Positions 23,860-36,459 of a stretch of DNA of 64,000 bases are shown here, piece by piece. Below the pieces are notes generated by a model. That model saw nothing but the letters and a program-made list of their open reading frames with translations, ran no database searches and was not told where the DNA came from. The DNA is taken from contig OY978526.1 in the NCBI GenBank assembly GCA_963854835.1, positions 41,517,140-41,581,139 of the forward strand. The letters run 5' to 3'. Both the position numbers and the translations under genes were made by a program. The stretch comes from Megamerina dolium. Lineage: Eukaryota; Arthropoda; Insecta; Diptera; Megamerinidae. Position 1 is the stretch's first letter. Each line of letters begins with the position of its first letter.

Positions 23860-24500
23860 GTGTTTTTTTTTTGCTGCATGGGATCTTTCGATAAGGCTAT
23901 TTGTGGTTTGACAGATGAGAATTGTCAAACTGTGTTGCCATTTTTCATTATGAATCGTTGAACGCCAGAACAACGCTTCCAAATTGTGGAATTTTACTTT
24001 CATAAAAATAATTCTGTTCGCGAAGTTCATAAAGTAATTCGTCCATTTTATTGTTGGCATAATTTCTTCGTGAACGGTTACGTCAATAAACAAAATTACA
24101 GCATATGAATCACCATTACATCCATTAAATTAAAACTGAATTGAATTGAAATTAAATTGGTCCTTATTTCTTTCGAAATGAGGAAGGAGCTGCTATTAAG
24201 GTGAATGGCGAGTGTTATAAAGCCATGCTAACAATGTGGAACAATGGAGTTATTGCAAAATCAATTTCTCGACAATTTTCTTCCAGAGGCGTTGCGATTT
24301 AGCGCCTCTTGACCATTTTTTATGGGGCTATGTTAAGTCATTGATTTATTCCGATAAACCAGCAACTTCTGAAGTATTGAAAGCCAATATTAAAGCCACC
24401 ATACGGCCAGATTTATTGGATAAAGTTGTCAAAAATTGGACCATCAGTATTAAAAAATATTCAGTTGCAGTTATTTTGCTCATTCTGATTCATTGAATAT
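23860..24500 (+). pseudogene. Mariner-type transposase remnant, centre deleted
   Basis: N-terminal part: after a stop at the usual leucine, TPEQRFQIVEFYFHKNNSVRE (23970-24030). A middle scrap follows: NGYVNKQNY (24074-24100). A C-terminal part is open at 24283-24496: QRRCDLAPLDHFLWGYVK, then 'SLIYSDKPATSEVLKANIKA' and 'NWTISIKK'. This is the pattern 'CDL.PLD.FLWGYVK..VY.DKP' with the third catalytic aspartate kept (PLD). Large deletions remove the first and second catalytic residues. It shares its family with the fragment at 42993-43424. Confidence 0.7.
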
Positions 24501-25647
24501 TAATATTTTTATAAAGTAATTTAAATTTTATTAAAAATAACTCATAAAGAACTAATTTATAATTTGTTAGTTTAAGATTGCAGGTGTTCAATCAGGTGCT
24601 TAATCCTGCAAATATTGAAGAGAATTGTTGTGTAGAGTACCACCGACCACCCACGTGAAGTGTGTGCCTAATAATTATATATGTATTTATATGAAAGATA
24701 TTGAACCCTCCGGTTATGGGATTATGGGCCACGTCACCTCCACATGGAACACACTTCAGTGTATATACTACAGTAATATTCCTAATGATTTTAATTAGCT
24801 GCTGCTTTGCAAAATTTTAAAGAGTCGATGAAAGTCAGATAAAGGCTTTTTAGGAACCTGATATTGGTGTTGTACACAAATCAAATATTGATTTTAAATA
24901 TAATAATTATCAAACAAATTTTAGACAGCACTCAAACAAGATCTTCATATTTAAAAACTTAGCGCGTATTTCTATAAAAATGTTTAAATGCTTTAAAGCT
25001 TCACTCTAATGTACACTCGCGAAATGCTATATATGTACATAACTGTGCATTCTTGCATTTCGTTGAAAATCTAATTAAATTTTTCTCGTCAACTTATGAG
25101 TAGGTATCTATATACACAGTCTACGGCAATACATGTTAAATGAATTGACAGATTGACAGATTGGATAGACAGTTGAAGAATGAAGTTGCATACTACTACA
25201 CCGGCTATGATTATAAAAGCAAACTTTGGTAAAACTTTGGCAATATTTATTGCATAATATTATATTTTGCTAACGTTCAATGAGATTTTATAATGGTTTC
25301 AGAAATATGTTGTGGTTAAATGTTAATGTACAATGTTTAAAAAAACATAAAACTTTATCTTAGGACGACTTGATTTGTCTCATTAATCTCCACTGCCTTC
25401 TACTACTACCACTACGTATTGCTATTAAATATTCCAACCTGCTCAGAAGCAATAGTAATGCATTTAATTATATGGTATAAGTGTATGATAATATAATAGT
25501 CATTTAACACAGTATTTGTTTTGTAACACCCGTATTTGTGTTACAAATACCAAATATATTTAACAAATATAACAATAGAAAAATAAAAAATAAAAATAAA
25601 ATAAAATATTAATAAAATGATAATCAAGAATGTGATAGAAATCGATA
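24501..25647. other. Intronic, nothing recognised
   Basis: AT-rich. No exon or bounded element seen. Simple A-rich text (AAATAAAAAATAAAA) lies near 25575-25620. Confidence 0.45.
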
Positions 25648-25998
25648 TTGTACGAAATAGCAAGAGAAACCGATTTTGAAACCTGTGATGAAATTCGGTT
25701 TTTTCGATTTCACAACAAAATGCATTCGTTGATAGTTCTTTCAGGAGTAAGCAAATTGGGTGCGGACAAATTGTGTGCGAAATGTAAGTTTTTAGTTGGA
25801 AATTCGATTAAAGAAAAACTTGCTGCGGCCAAAAATACACACATTTTTGTAAGTTTTACCAATTTTGCACAAATTTGTCAAGCTCTTTCAAAAATGCTAT
25901 CGAATTTAAATGAAATCGCGCGATTTCCATCACAAGTAAATTTGTACGATTTGAAATTCGATTTCGTTTTGAATGCGTACGATTACCATCACGTCTGA
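25648..25998 (+). CDS. Unrecognised 116-residue open frame
   Basis: Open over 351 bases in an otherwise stop-rich intron. Residues include a cysteine pair (LCAKCKF) and charged segments such as SIKEKLAAAK, unlike the hydrophobic AT-driven frames elsewhere. The DNA also contains many CGATTT/AAATCG words, so it might be an AT-rich repeat whose opposite strand is what matters. No start context, splice sites or family recognised. Treat as a weak candidate only. Confidence 0.2.
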   Translation: MYEIARETDFETCDEIRFFRFHNKMHSLIVLSGVSKLGADKLCAKCKFLVGNSIKEKLAAAKNTHIFVSFTNFAQICQALSKMLSNLNEIARFPSQVNLYDLKFDFVLNAYDYHHV

Positions 25999-26093
25999 AT
26001 ATAAAACTAAATAATATATATATAATATATAAATAAGTTCGTTCGATTTATTTTCAAAAACTGAAATTTCATCGTGAAAAATACGTTACACAT

Positions 26094-26850
26094 TCAATGT
26101 TCAAAGTACTTGTATTGTCCGCCACTAGCCACTAGTTTTTCCCATCTCTCTGGCAGCATACGGATGAAGCGGTTCTTGAGCGTTTTTAAGTACGTTTTAC
26201 CCTGCGCCGCAACATGTGGCTGAGCATTATCATGTTGCCAAATAATTTTATCGTGTCTATCGGTATATTGCGGCCGTTTTTCTCGCAATGCTCGGCTCAA
26301 ACACATCGGTACAGGCCCCCTGTAATCGTCTGACCCGATTTCAACAGGTCATAATACACCACACCCAGATGAGGCAAGGGCGGATTATCGTAAAGGACCC
26401 ACTTTTCATCGCCAATCACAATTCGATGGAAAAACCCCTTTTTCTTTTACCGTTAGAACAGATGCTCACACGTGAAAAAACGACATTCGACGTCTCTTGG
26501 TTTCAGTTCTTACGGCACCCAATTTCCTACCTTTCTGATTATTTCCATTGCGTTTAAATGATGGCTTAGTGTGTGGCTCCAAGTATTTTTGCGAGTTCAT
26601 ATTCCGTTTGTGGTGGATCTCCATTGAGCATTGCCTCCAATTCTTCATCCTCAAATTTTGGTGGCGCTCCGGGTCGTTCTTCGTCTTCCAAATCAAAATT
26701 GCCACTTTTATTTGGTGTAAACCAATTCCGACACGCTTGTTCAGTTAAAGCATGGTCACCATAAACTTACACTAAAATACGATCACTTTCGGCAGCCTTT
26801 TTTTTCATATTGAAGTAATGAAGTAAAACTCCCCGTAAAACTATATTATT
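26094..26850 (-). pseudogene. Mariner transposase (Mos1-like group), decayed
   Basis: Minus strand, from 26825: KKKAAESDRILV, a stop, VYGDHALTEQACRNWF, KSGNFDLEDEERPGAPPKF, EDEELEAMLNGDPPQTEYEL, then broken frames giving VIGDEKWVLYDN, LGVVYYDLLKSGQTITG, and an open end MCLSRALREKRPQYTDRHDK with the HDNAQPHV catalytic box. From the HDNAQPHV box it jumps to RFIRMLPERWEKLVASGGQY, so the third aspartate block (YSPD..PSDYHLF) is missing. Order and spacing fit an internally deleted mariner. It lies antisense to the host intron. Confidence 0.8.
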
Positions 26851-27059
26851 TGATATAAAAGATCACATTTGCGGACCACAGAAAAATATGTTGTTTACAC
26901 TTCAGCGAAATGATAGATGCTGAAAAAGAAAGCCCAATGATGACACATCAAAATGACGGTATTGCCAGATGGAACCATGGAATAGACTAGTAGCGACATC
27001 TGTTATCAAATATGCACAAACTTATTTATACTCCCATTAAAAAAGAAATAATAATAATA

Positions 27060-27160
27060 AATAAATAAAAATCCACGTCGCGATACGAGGTCGAACCCGT
27101 TTGCATAGAGTGAGTGGTGGCACTCAACCACGGAACACTTCTGCTGAGGTAGATCACAAA
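27060..27160 (-). repeat. tRNA-like relic, possible SINE head
   Basis: On the minus strand GTTCCGTGGTTGAGTGCCACC is followed about 20 bases later by GGGTTCGACCTCG, resembling A and B boxes of a tRNA-derived promoter, then an ATTTATTTATTATT tail. The stems do not pair well, so it is not an intact tRNA gene. Confidence 0.35.
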
Positions 27161-27869
27161 AAATCGAATATTGCAATATCGAGTGCTCTTTTATAGCAGA
27201 ACCATATACAGGTGCTTCGGGTAGTCGACTGCAAACCTTCTGCTCAGCCTAAATAATCCCTTTGATCACTTAAAATCCAAGAGCAACCTGTTCGAGCATT
27301 GGTTCCTCCTTCATTCTATTTCTCGCCTCTCTCTTGCTTATGTAGGATACGAATAGTGTATTTAAATAATTTTGTAGTCTCTTTTTGCATCAATTACTTT
27401 ATATTTAGAATTGTCTTTCCTTTGTTTTTCGTGTAAAATTTCGTTTTATATTAAATAAGAAAATAATAATAGTAGGAGTCGTACCATCCGAGCCGAAAAC
27501 TCTAGTGTGGGTAATATTACTGTCAAACTGACAGTAAGTGTGTAATTCGGCCTTCCTCCTACACTAAGAGCTTTCGTTGCTCTCTTGTTCACCCTGGCTG
27601 GCTGAGTGATACCGCAGCTCGAAAACAACGGCACGCTTTACAGTTTACGTACAAGATGAAACTATTTTAATTTAGTTTATCATTTTAAGTTGAGAGATGA
27701 TCTTAGTTTAATGTGTTTTGAGATATGACTACATGATTCAGATGCTCTAATGATAATTGCATTGGAATGCTTATGATGTAAAATTTCGGACTCTGTTAAA
27801 AGTGATCAACTGACACCCCAATACAGACCAATCAAAATGAAACTATCCTCGGAATTGTCTATCAAATTC

Positions 27870-28320
27870 CAACCATTATAACTTAACGTTTAACTTACCA
27901 CAACTTTATCTGATACATGAATAAATAAATTAGAAGCTAATAATTTTGGCGGAAATTGTGGTCCATGCCCACTATTTCATACAACTACCATACAAAGTCG
28001 CTGCTGCAATCAGTTCAATAACTGAAGAAGAGCTGTGAGCCGGACATATTTGTCACTATATTCTTTTTAAAAATGAGTCCGTAACAGTCATACTTTGAAT
28101 GTAGAACAATATTCTACTTACGTACTATGCCCACAATCACGTAAAACTCTGATACAGCGACATCATTGATCCGCATAGTGATGTCGCTATATTTCCTTTA
28201 AAAATGTATATCAATCAGGTATATTTAATTTGCGGACACATATTTTAGTAGTTAGTGGGTGAGACACGACTAATATTTTATTTGGTTCCTACTTTCTATT
28301 TACAGTACGGCAATTACAAT
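27870..28320 (+). repeat. Decayed copy of the TATACCCTGCATA modular repeat
   Basis: Contains family phrases in order: CCATTATAACTTA, 'gtCCATGCCCACTATTTCATACAACTACCATACAAAGTCGC', and later 'gtgggtgagacacgac'. The head and tail are lost. Confidence 0.4.
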
Positions 28321-29370
28321 TACAATTACTTATACTTGTGCATTTAATTCACAACGATAGCTGTGGCTCGCACAGAAACTCTATGTATGCAGTGTATAAC
28401 TATGTCGGTAAAAGGCGGCTGTGGGGATTTTTCTGAATGCCCATATAACGACAAGCAGTTGACAATACTTATAAACTGAGTATTGAGTGCAATTTTTCTC
28501 ACCCAGGAGACTTTACGACCCTTATAGATGGAGGATGCCACTCTTTCGACATGTTGTAAAAAATGTATAGAATTCGACATTATTGTACAAAATTGTTGCA
28601 ATCGGTCAAAATTTATCAATCAAAACACGTTTTTCATCCAATTTTATTTTGAAATCATCAATAGCAAAACAGAAATAGAAGTTAGGAAACAGATAATGAA
28701 TGAAAGTGAATTTTAAAATGAATAAATAAGAAAGAATCTATTTTGTGAAAAATAAAATTTCAATTGAACATTTTGAATATGTTACAAAACAAAGACAAAA
28801 ATTGAACAAATTAAATAAAATAAAAACAGCCCAAATAAATCAATAAATTTCTAATGGAATTGCTTCAAGCGTACATACATAAAAATGTGAATGTAGACGT
28901 ATATTTATACATGTATAATCATACATAAATTCAAACCAACAGCGGCATACCTCCACATTTACTTAATACAAAAGTTTTCATAGAATATAAGGAACCGATT
29001 ATTCTCTCCGTACAAATTATATGACTACCTTACTACATGTACTTACATTCGTGTATAGTACCATATATACTCACACATGTACCTAGAACGAAAGACAGAG
29101 AGGCTAGAAGGCAAATCGTATTATGCTCAAGCATGTAGTTGTAGCAATTTTTGATTTGATTTGATTAGAATTAAAATTAACATGTTACTCGTATGCTTGT
29201 GTGAATGTATACCTATAATATTGCCATGAATAGATGTAGGTATATGTGGAGAAGGAAAAGTAAATGTTCAATATATACTTTACACACCTAAATTTATGCA
29301 TGCATACATACATCATCGACTAGTTGTATTTCACTTACATGTGTAAATAGATCTTGGGAAATCCATATAA

Positions 29371-29468
29371 ATGTCGATTGTGAGAAGTATAAGGAAGAAC
29401 AACAATAATAATAATACAGATGTCGATTGTGAGAAGAATAGGGAAGAACAACAATAATAATAATACAG
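29371..29468. repeat. 49-base tandem duplication
   Basis: Units 29371-29419 and 29420-29468 begin ATGTCGATTGTGAGAAG and end AACAACAATAATAATAATACAG-like. They differ at only a few positions, so the duplication is recent. Confidence 0.9.
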
Positions 29469-29689
29469 ATAGCAAAATTTCTTTGGAATATAAATTCGAA
29501 TAGAATGCAAAGTAGTAAAATCAATGTGTTGCATATATTCTTGTTTTATAAATATGTGCCTACATACTAGTATATATCGTAAGTATTTATTTTACCTCCA
29601 TACATGGATCTTTCTAAATTACTTAGAAACTAACAATAAGTATCCAAATCTTACAAACTAACTAAAATTATGTGATATTCCCTACGTTC

Positions 29690-30430
29690 CATCACAATTT
29701 GTTGAGTCGCGAGGTATAGCAATTTCACAGCATATTCAGTGTGTCTTTTCTTTTTAATCAACGATGCCCCGTGCTCAGCAACAATTGCCTACCAAGGGGA
29801 TTCGGATGATTGTGTAATTTTTGAATGTAGCTTCTGCAAGACATTGCAACTTCCTCAGAAATTGTGGGTACATTTAAATCTCGATAGATGTTAACGTTCC
29901 TCATATACCAAGGCGCGTTTACAATAATTCGCAGACACTTGGATTATATTCGCTGCAATTTTTCGATATTTAAGGGAGATGCGGTGCCCCGAAACTGAAT
30001 ACCATAAGTCCAGATTGTCTTCTGGATTGCTTTATATAATAGCACTTTGTATTCGAGATTCAACTTTGATCTTTTGTGTAACAGCCACCATAACTGATTA
30101 ATTTTAAGCTTGATCTGAGTTTTCTTTGCCTCTATGTGATTTTTCCAGGTCAGCCTTCTGTCGAGGTGAATACCCAAGTACTTTGTTGAGGAACATTGTG
30201 GAACTGATTGGCCATTAATTTTAAGTGGGGGACATGTAACTGGCCTTAGCGTGAAGGTTACATGTACACTCTTTGATTCATTGACTTTTATACGCTATTT
30301 TGATAGCCAGATTTCGAGAGAATCGACACGAGTTTGCAGGAGTTTAGTAGCTTCTATGGGGTGAGAGCGAGAGCTCAATATTGCCGTATCACCTGCAAAG
30401 GTCGATATTAAACACTTTTTTCTTATATTT
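29690..30430 (-). pseudogene. Jockey-type LINE reverse transcriptase C-terminal fragment
   Basis: Minus strand from 30430: STFAGDTAILSSRSHPIEA (the motif-C box, normally ADD, is AGD here), TRVDSLEIWL, VNESKSVHVTFTLRPV, CPPLKINGQSVPQ, KYLGIHLDRRLTWKNHI and YKAIQKTIWTYGIQF, then PTISEEVA and 'HPNPL' near the 3' end. These are the thumb region and downstream segments of non-LTR reverse transcriptases. The open part is 30177-29944; stops occur outside it. 5'-truncated, adjoining a mariner relic on its upstream side. Confidence 0.75.
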
Positions 30431-31312
30431 GAAACGAGCTCAATAACCTTTTGTCATTTTTGAGATAAAGCCATTACTCCATCTGTGTAGAACTTCTGAG
30501 TTTTCTGAGCGAAAAACTGAGCTCTATGGTATTTCAATTTACACCATTAAGAGAGTTCTGCAGAGACCAATGATAATCAAAACCAATGATAATCCAAAGG
30601 TGCAAAGTCCGGGCTATGTGACGGATGCATCGAAACTTCCCAGCCAAGTTCTCTCAATTTCTGCCGGGACATCAAGGATGTATGTGGAATGGCGTTGTCA
30701 TGACGGAACATAACACCTTTTCTGATGAATAATCCTGACTTCAATCTCGTTAATTATCAATCGTTTGACCAGGTTGTAGAAGCTCGTAATGAACAATTTC
30801 CTTCCAATCCCACCAGACTCACAGCATTACCATTCCTGGTGTCAATCCTGGCTTTGCCACCGTTTACGAAGTTGCACCTCGCTTCGTTCATGATCTTTTT
30901 CGCACATTATTGGGGTACGTGATTGACTTTTCATCGTCCGTAATCATTCACCTCAGAAATGGTTCGATTTCGTTCCGTTTTAGCAGTGAATCCCAAATGA
31001 AAACTTGGTCTATTAAATTTTTCACTGGCAATTCATGTGACACCCAACCATCGAACTTCTTTGTATATAGTTACAGCATCGTTTCCATAAACTTTACAAT
31101 GTTCCGAATTTTCACTCATTTTTTAACGTCAATAACTTTTCACAGAATAATGTGATTGTAATAATGTCTTCTAATAAAATGAAGCTTAAATGTTACCTTT
31201 CAAACAAGCTAGAGTATAGCCAGATAAATTTTACATTATTGGAGATATTACATTTTAGAGCCATCTACCGACAATTTGTTACCTAACTTTTTCGAACACC
31301 CAACAAAATCTG
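30431..31312 (-). pseudogene. Mariner transposase (irritans-like), decayed
   Basis: Minus strand from 31312: a terminal-repeat-like TTGGGTGTTCGAAAAAGTTAGG, then MSENSEH, DGWVSHELPVKNLIDQVF, SLLKRNEIEPFL, ITDDEKSITY (family 'GDEKW..Y'), TVAKPGLTPG, VWWDWKEIVHYELLQPGQT, a shortened stretch, PHTSLMSRQKLRELGWEVS, HPSHSPDFAPLDYHWF (third catalytic aspartate region) and MALSQK. Several stops and shifts make it inactive. The domain order matches irritans-group mariners from memory. Confidence 0.75.
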
Positions 31313-31655
31313 TGGATATATCACGTATTTTTTTATACGATATTATTTAGATTTGTATTGGAATCTTTTTATTAGTATGTGATCGATTGATTTTCCAACT
31401 CTTTACTCTTAATACAAGTACTATACTTTTTGTTTGAATTTTAGGCTTTGTCTTTGCATTCGCATAAAAAATTCTAAGGCAACTGATTTTCAGAATCGGA
31501 CAAACTAAATGCTCATGACTTACTATTCTGGCATCTAGTCTATTATGCAGTCGCTCAGGTCGTAATTCAGGATATAATGTTTGCCAAAAATATGAATTCT
31601 TGAGAAATTAACCGTCATTTATAAGTCAACTCTTTATAGGGTGACTGTTTCTTTT

Positions 31656-32960
31656 TATACCCTGCATAATGAAATATGCAAGGTATATTCATTTCAGGCA
31701 GTTGTTTGTAACCACTTGCAGGAATCTTCGGAGATATAGAAAATTATATATATATTCATGATCAGCGTCGTTTAATGATGTGCGTCCGTCCGCCCGTCTG
31801 TCCGTCTGTCCGTCTGTCCGTCAACTGGCTCGAGCAAATATTGAGCTATTTTGACGAAATTTGGCATAAATAATCTATGATCCAAGGGTACGGAGGGGAT
31901 TGATATTGGGCGTGATCAGTCAATAGCCACGCCCACACCAAGCATTCAAAGCGACTAACCTCGGAATTTTCAAAATGTTTAACTTGCTTACGTAGAGTTA
32001 TATTATACTTCCACATAATCTTGCCAGAAATAGGTGCGCCACGCCCACTGTTTATAGTAGCCCCCATACAAGATTACGGAATTTCTTTTCAATTGAAACA
32101 GCTGGAACTTCTACAATCTTCTGTTGAGTATAACCATAACCAACGTTTAGGTTAAAATGATAGTCGGAAATAATCTGGCAAAAAAATAAGCTTGCCACGC
32201 CTACTTCTTATTAGGGCTCACATAATAAGGAAATAATTTTTTTTTTTTAAATCGCCATAACTTCCAATCTCTTAGCGTAAAACAACCATATTTACGTTAT
32301 CCATTAGCATTATAAAGGTAACTATATTTAGAAGAAATGTGTGAGCCACGCCCTCTCATTATAGAAGTCCCCGTACAAAATGACCGAATTTCTTTTAAAT
32401 TGAATCAGCTGTAACTTCGGCAATCTTATGTCTAAAACAACCATAAGTGACACTTAGATTAATATCGTAGTCGGAAATAATGTGGCATGATTAGCATGCC
32501 ACGCCCACTTCTTAATGGAGCTACCATACAAACAAAAAATTAATAAATCCCCTGTAACTTACGAACTATTGAGCGTAGGACAACCAAATTTAAGGTGTGG
32601 ATTAATATTGCATAGTTATTTGGATTTATAAGAAAGAGGTAAGCCATGCCCGCTTTTTATATAGCTCCCATACTAAGCCTGGGAATTATCTTAAAAACTT
32701 CCTTTAAATTATCCCCTTTAAAATCACCATAACCTACAAAATACTTCGTCAAACCAACCATATTTCGGGTGTAGATTAGTATTACATGCAAAAATTGTTC
32801 CTCACAAAACGGTTGAGCCACATCTACTTTTTAATGTAGCTCCCGAACAAAGTAATAGAAATAAAAGAAAAAGATGGATATTCGAGCAAACTTTATATAT
32901 AGATATCTACATATGCAGGGTATAATTTGGTCGACCCCAGCCGACTGTAAGGTAATTTTT
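31656..32960 (+). mobile_element. TATACCCTGCATA modular repeat, copy B (two modules)
   Basis: Begins TATACCCTGCATA (31656) and ends near TATGCAGGGTATA (32911-32923) with the CCCCAGCCGACTGTAAGG tail. The head has the GTCCGTCCGCCC/GTCTGTCC tract (31785-31820). Two 300-base modules recur with 'CCACGCCCACT' boxes and 'CATAA..GACACTTA'-like text near 32139 and 32441. Length 1305 bases, about one module shorter than copy C. Same strand as copies A and C. Confidence 0.75.
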
Positions 32961-35458
32961 TAATTGCAATACATTTGACGCTGTATTACTTTTTCCTAAA
33001 CATCGTTTTGTATTGGGCAAACTACATAATTATTTCCTGGATACGTCCGAACATATACAGTTAATATATTATATTTCAGATTTTATTGTATAAATATTAT
33101 GCAAGCCATAGTACTATATACTTGGATACATTACTACTTCATTCTATAAAAAAAACTATATATATATGTATACAATATAAACAAAAATGGCATATGAATA
33201 AAGCAAAAATAAAGAATACCCAAAAATACACACAGAAATATTCATAGCATTACAAAAATACACAATATGTATATGTCGTAGTATCGAAAAAGGACCCACT
33301 TTGCTCATTTCTATTTTAGTATAAAATGGGAAGAAATTGTATACACATTTCAGTATATACTAAAATGTGTTGTATAAAATATACTACGAAATTTTATAAA
33401 GAATATATCTTGCTCTCCCTCGTTCTTCCTCTCACACATTTTGTTATTGCGTGCTGAAATATTGAAATATTTCCTTCCGATCATCATCATCAAAGAAGAC
33501 AACAATTTGACAGTGTGAAATTTTTTATTATTATTATAATTTTTTTTTTTACTTTTTCATGAATACCTTCAATATTATAAATTTACCTTTTTTTTTGTAA
33601 ATTTTTGTTAAGCATAACTTTGTCAAACGCGCATAGCATCGCAGTCGTTATCAACAAATCCGGCTTATATACGTTCGTATATGTGTGGCTGAGTCTAAGC
33701 ACCTAAGTGGGTGGGTGGATACGAGTCATGTGTTGTTGTGTACACCTTTGACGAGCAAGCTCTCTCTCTCTCTTTCTCTCTATATCTCTCACATATACTC
33801 TCTCTTCCTCAGTCTTTCTTCTTCTTCTTCTTCTTCTTCTTCTTCTTCTTCTTCTTCTTCTTCTTTATTCTTTAGTGCGTTTGTTACAGTGCTTATTGAC
33901 TGACAACAGGGAGTTTCATTACGCGTATTTATTATGTTTAAAGATACACATTTGCTTTATTTAACGCCTGCTGTATATATACCTACTGGTGAAGAATGCA
34001 TGAATATATACCAAAATGAAAAGTATGTTTGCACCAAAGTGAAAACCAAAATGAAAGCCAAAACCAACGGAATAAACAAACAAAAATGTCGGAAAGTGAC
34101 AAAGGTTGAATATAACTTTTTTTTTTGTTTTGTCTTTTTCTAAACCCCTACTTCTTTGACTTTGTGCATATGTAATTTATGCACACAATCACACATATAG
34201 ACACACATGTCTATACGGACGCGCTTTTGTGCTTATGTATGTATGTATGTACTTTGAAATTTAATATATTTCATTAGAGCTTTAGACTAGCAAATAACGC
34301 AAAGTCACGCATACTCACAACATGCGCACCTACACGTTCACACCACAAAATTTTCATGCTAACACACACAGACAAATTATTTAGCGCCTTATTAGTTTCA
34401 CTAGGTGCGTTTGCTTCTATATGTGTATGAGTACATATATACGTGCGTACATATGTTAGATGGTGCGTATCTACTTAATTGAACAGTCAACAACACCTAA
34501 ATCATTGAAAATGTCACTTTCAATATACCGATGTGGCAGTGTTGGCACCTTTAACTCTAGTATTTAAGAATATCAATGAAATTTTCAATATTTTTCAGTT
34601 CACCAACTTTAAATTAAGCAATTATTGAAGTGCTCAACCCTTTGCATGTGTATCCTTTATTTATAATTTTCTCTTTTCTATGCAGAAGGAGGTAAAAATC
34701 TACACAACTTCATGGCAGCAATTCGCAATTCACATATTTTGCTCTCCTCATAAAAAAATGTATATACAACCACGATTCCTTGAGATCTATGAGTCTTAAA
34801 AGCACCACCAGCGTATTGAATGGGCTTTTGAAAATTCAACGGCTGGTCCAATAGAATCAACACACACATTTACTGTGTGAACTAAGTTCAGGGTTCCTCT
34901 CACACTACGATTTTATTCTACTACATATGAATTCCAATAATTGCTTCACATATTCGATACTTGAACATTATTTTATTCAAAGTTTTTGCAATCGCCGTAA
35001 CCATAATATACGTATCTATCGTACATTATCTCAATTTTAATGCCAGTGAATGTGTGTTATCTTCATAAATCAACACTTTTTCAAACCACCATCTGTAAGT
35101 GTGTGTGCACTTGTGTGGATGTATATTTATTGTAAACACATACATAAGTATACACTTATAAAGTTGTAAGCAAACGACCAATGTGTCAGAGGTGTTAACT
35201 TTTAAATCCCTTTGAATTATTGAAGCAAATATTTAGTTGATGTCAAAGCATATGTACGTAGTTCTTTGGTATAAACAATTTCTATATTGAAAGTTTAGTT
35301 AGTTTAACTTTATATGGAATATTTATTAAAAAAATACCAAAAAGAAATTCTTATTAAATTCCAAGAGTTTTAATTGCAAAAAAATGTAAAAATAAAAAAA
35401 GCATAAAATATATATTTTCTTAAATTAAACAATATATATTTTTAATCTTCTATTACAG
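32961..35458. other. 3' part of cyclase intron 1
   Basis: AT-rich with microsatellites and TATGTATG-type text. Only the (CTT)n tract and the acceptor stand out. Confidence 0.45.
33816..33866. repeat. (CTT)n microsatellite
   Basis: About sixteen CTT/TTC units, preceded by CT-rich text (33760-33815). Confidence 0.95.
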
Positions 35459-35532
35459 TATGGATTTGTTAATTACGCATTAGAGTTGCTGGTACTGAAG
35501 AATTTTGGCGAAGAAATATGGGAGCAAATCAA
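35459..35532 (+). CDS. Gycbeta100B: Soluble guanylate cyclase beta subunit, second coding exon (H-NOX start)
   Basis: A 74-base exon between TATTACAG and GTAAGTTC reads [19 protein letters not shown], then IWEQI and two bases of the next codon (AA|, so phase 2). This is the beginning of the H-NOX haem domain of the nitric-oxide receptor's beta subunit, which is nearly invariant in animals. The Drosophila protein, from memory, reads the same except for a few residues. The rest of H-NOX, the PAS/coiled-coil region and the catalytic domain must lie beyond 64000: no matching exon was found in the 28.4 kb that follow, which makes this an unusually long 5' intron. Same strand as the adhesion GPCR upstream. 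Confidence 0.9.
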
Positions 35533-36459
35533 GTAAGTTCAAATAAAATTGTCCCTTTCAAGAGCATCAAAATATGTAATCAGATACAAAATATAGAAAT
35601 GTTAATCAACCAATTTCCACTTAAATAATACGTACATCCACGAGCATACTAGAGCAAATATAAACAAGTGCGAGACAACAAATAAAGCAATAAGCAAATA
35701 CACGTATTATATACATTTCACTCATGTAGACTGCGTATGTTCGTATGAACTAAAGTGTACTATGTTATGAACATACTTATAATGTACTCGTAATATATAT
35801 CCAACCTTATTTGTATATATAAATAAAAAATAAATGTTATGGTTTTTAATACATTTAAGTCTATTTGCTTTGTCATGTTGCAAGTGTCTGATGAGAGCAT
35901 GACGCAAAAGACGTACAATAATAAAAATTAATGAAACACCAAATATGTGTGGATGTACTTAACATACATACTCGTATGTATAACAACACCAAATGACAGT
36001 TGCAGAAATTAAATTGACAGCCACACAGAGAGACAGACAGGCAGACAAATTTCTTTTTAGCACACTCATTTATATTATACTACGAGTATCCATTCATACA
36101 TACATATTTAATAAGTACCATAATAAGAACAGGCATATTTAATGCAATAATTCTTTGCAAAAGCCTAATTTGGATCACAATTGGCTTTATAGCGTCATTT
36201 TAAAACCAATTCTTTACCGAATATTGACCTAATGATAGACACCTACTGACTGTAGAGTTTCGGTATCATAGAACTTAGCCAAACAGTCTGACGTTATTAC
36301 CAAGAAATGCTGCCTTCCTGGGAACCTATGTTTCTGCCAACAGCGCCAACGCAGTAGCTTTCTGACCATTAATATTCCATATGACAGTTAGGTATGTCGG
36401 CAGCCAACTCATTTCTACACTAATTAACTATCTTGGATTTTATAGTGGTGGATTACTAA

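Larger units (their letters stand above)
22746..35458 (+). other. Gycbeta100B: Intron 1 of guanylate cyclase beta (12.7 kb)
   Basis: Donor GTAAGT at 22746 and acceptor TTCTATTACAG ending at 35458. Transposon relics inside are listed separately. Stretches between them (22750-23850, 26860-27860, 28320-29690, 32960-35450) are AT-rich without recognised exons, apart from simple repeats and a tRNA-like relic. Confidence 0.8.
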
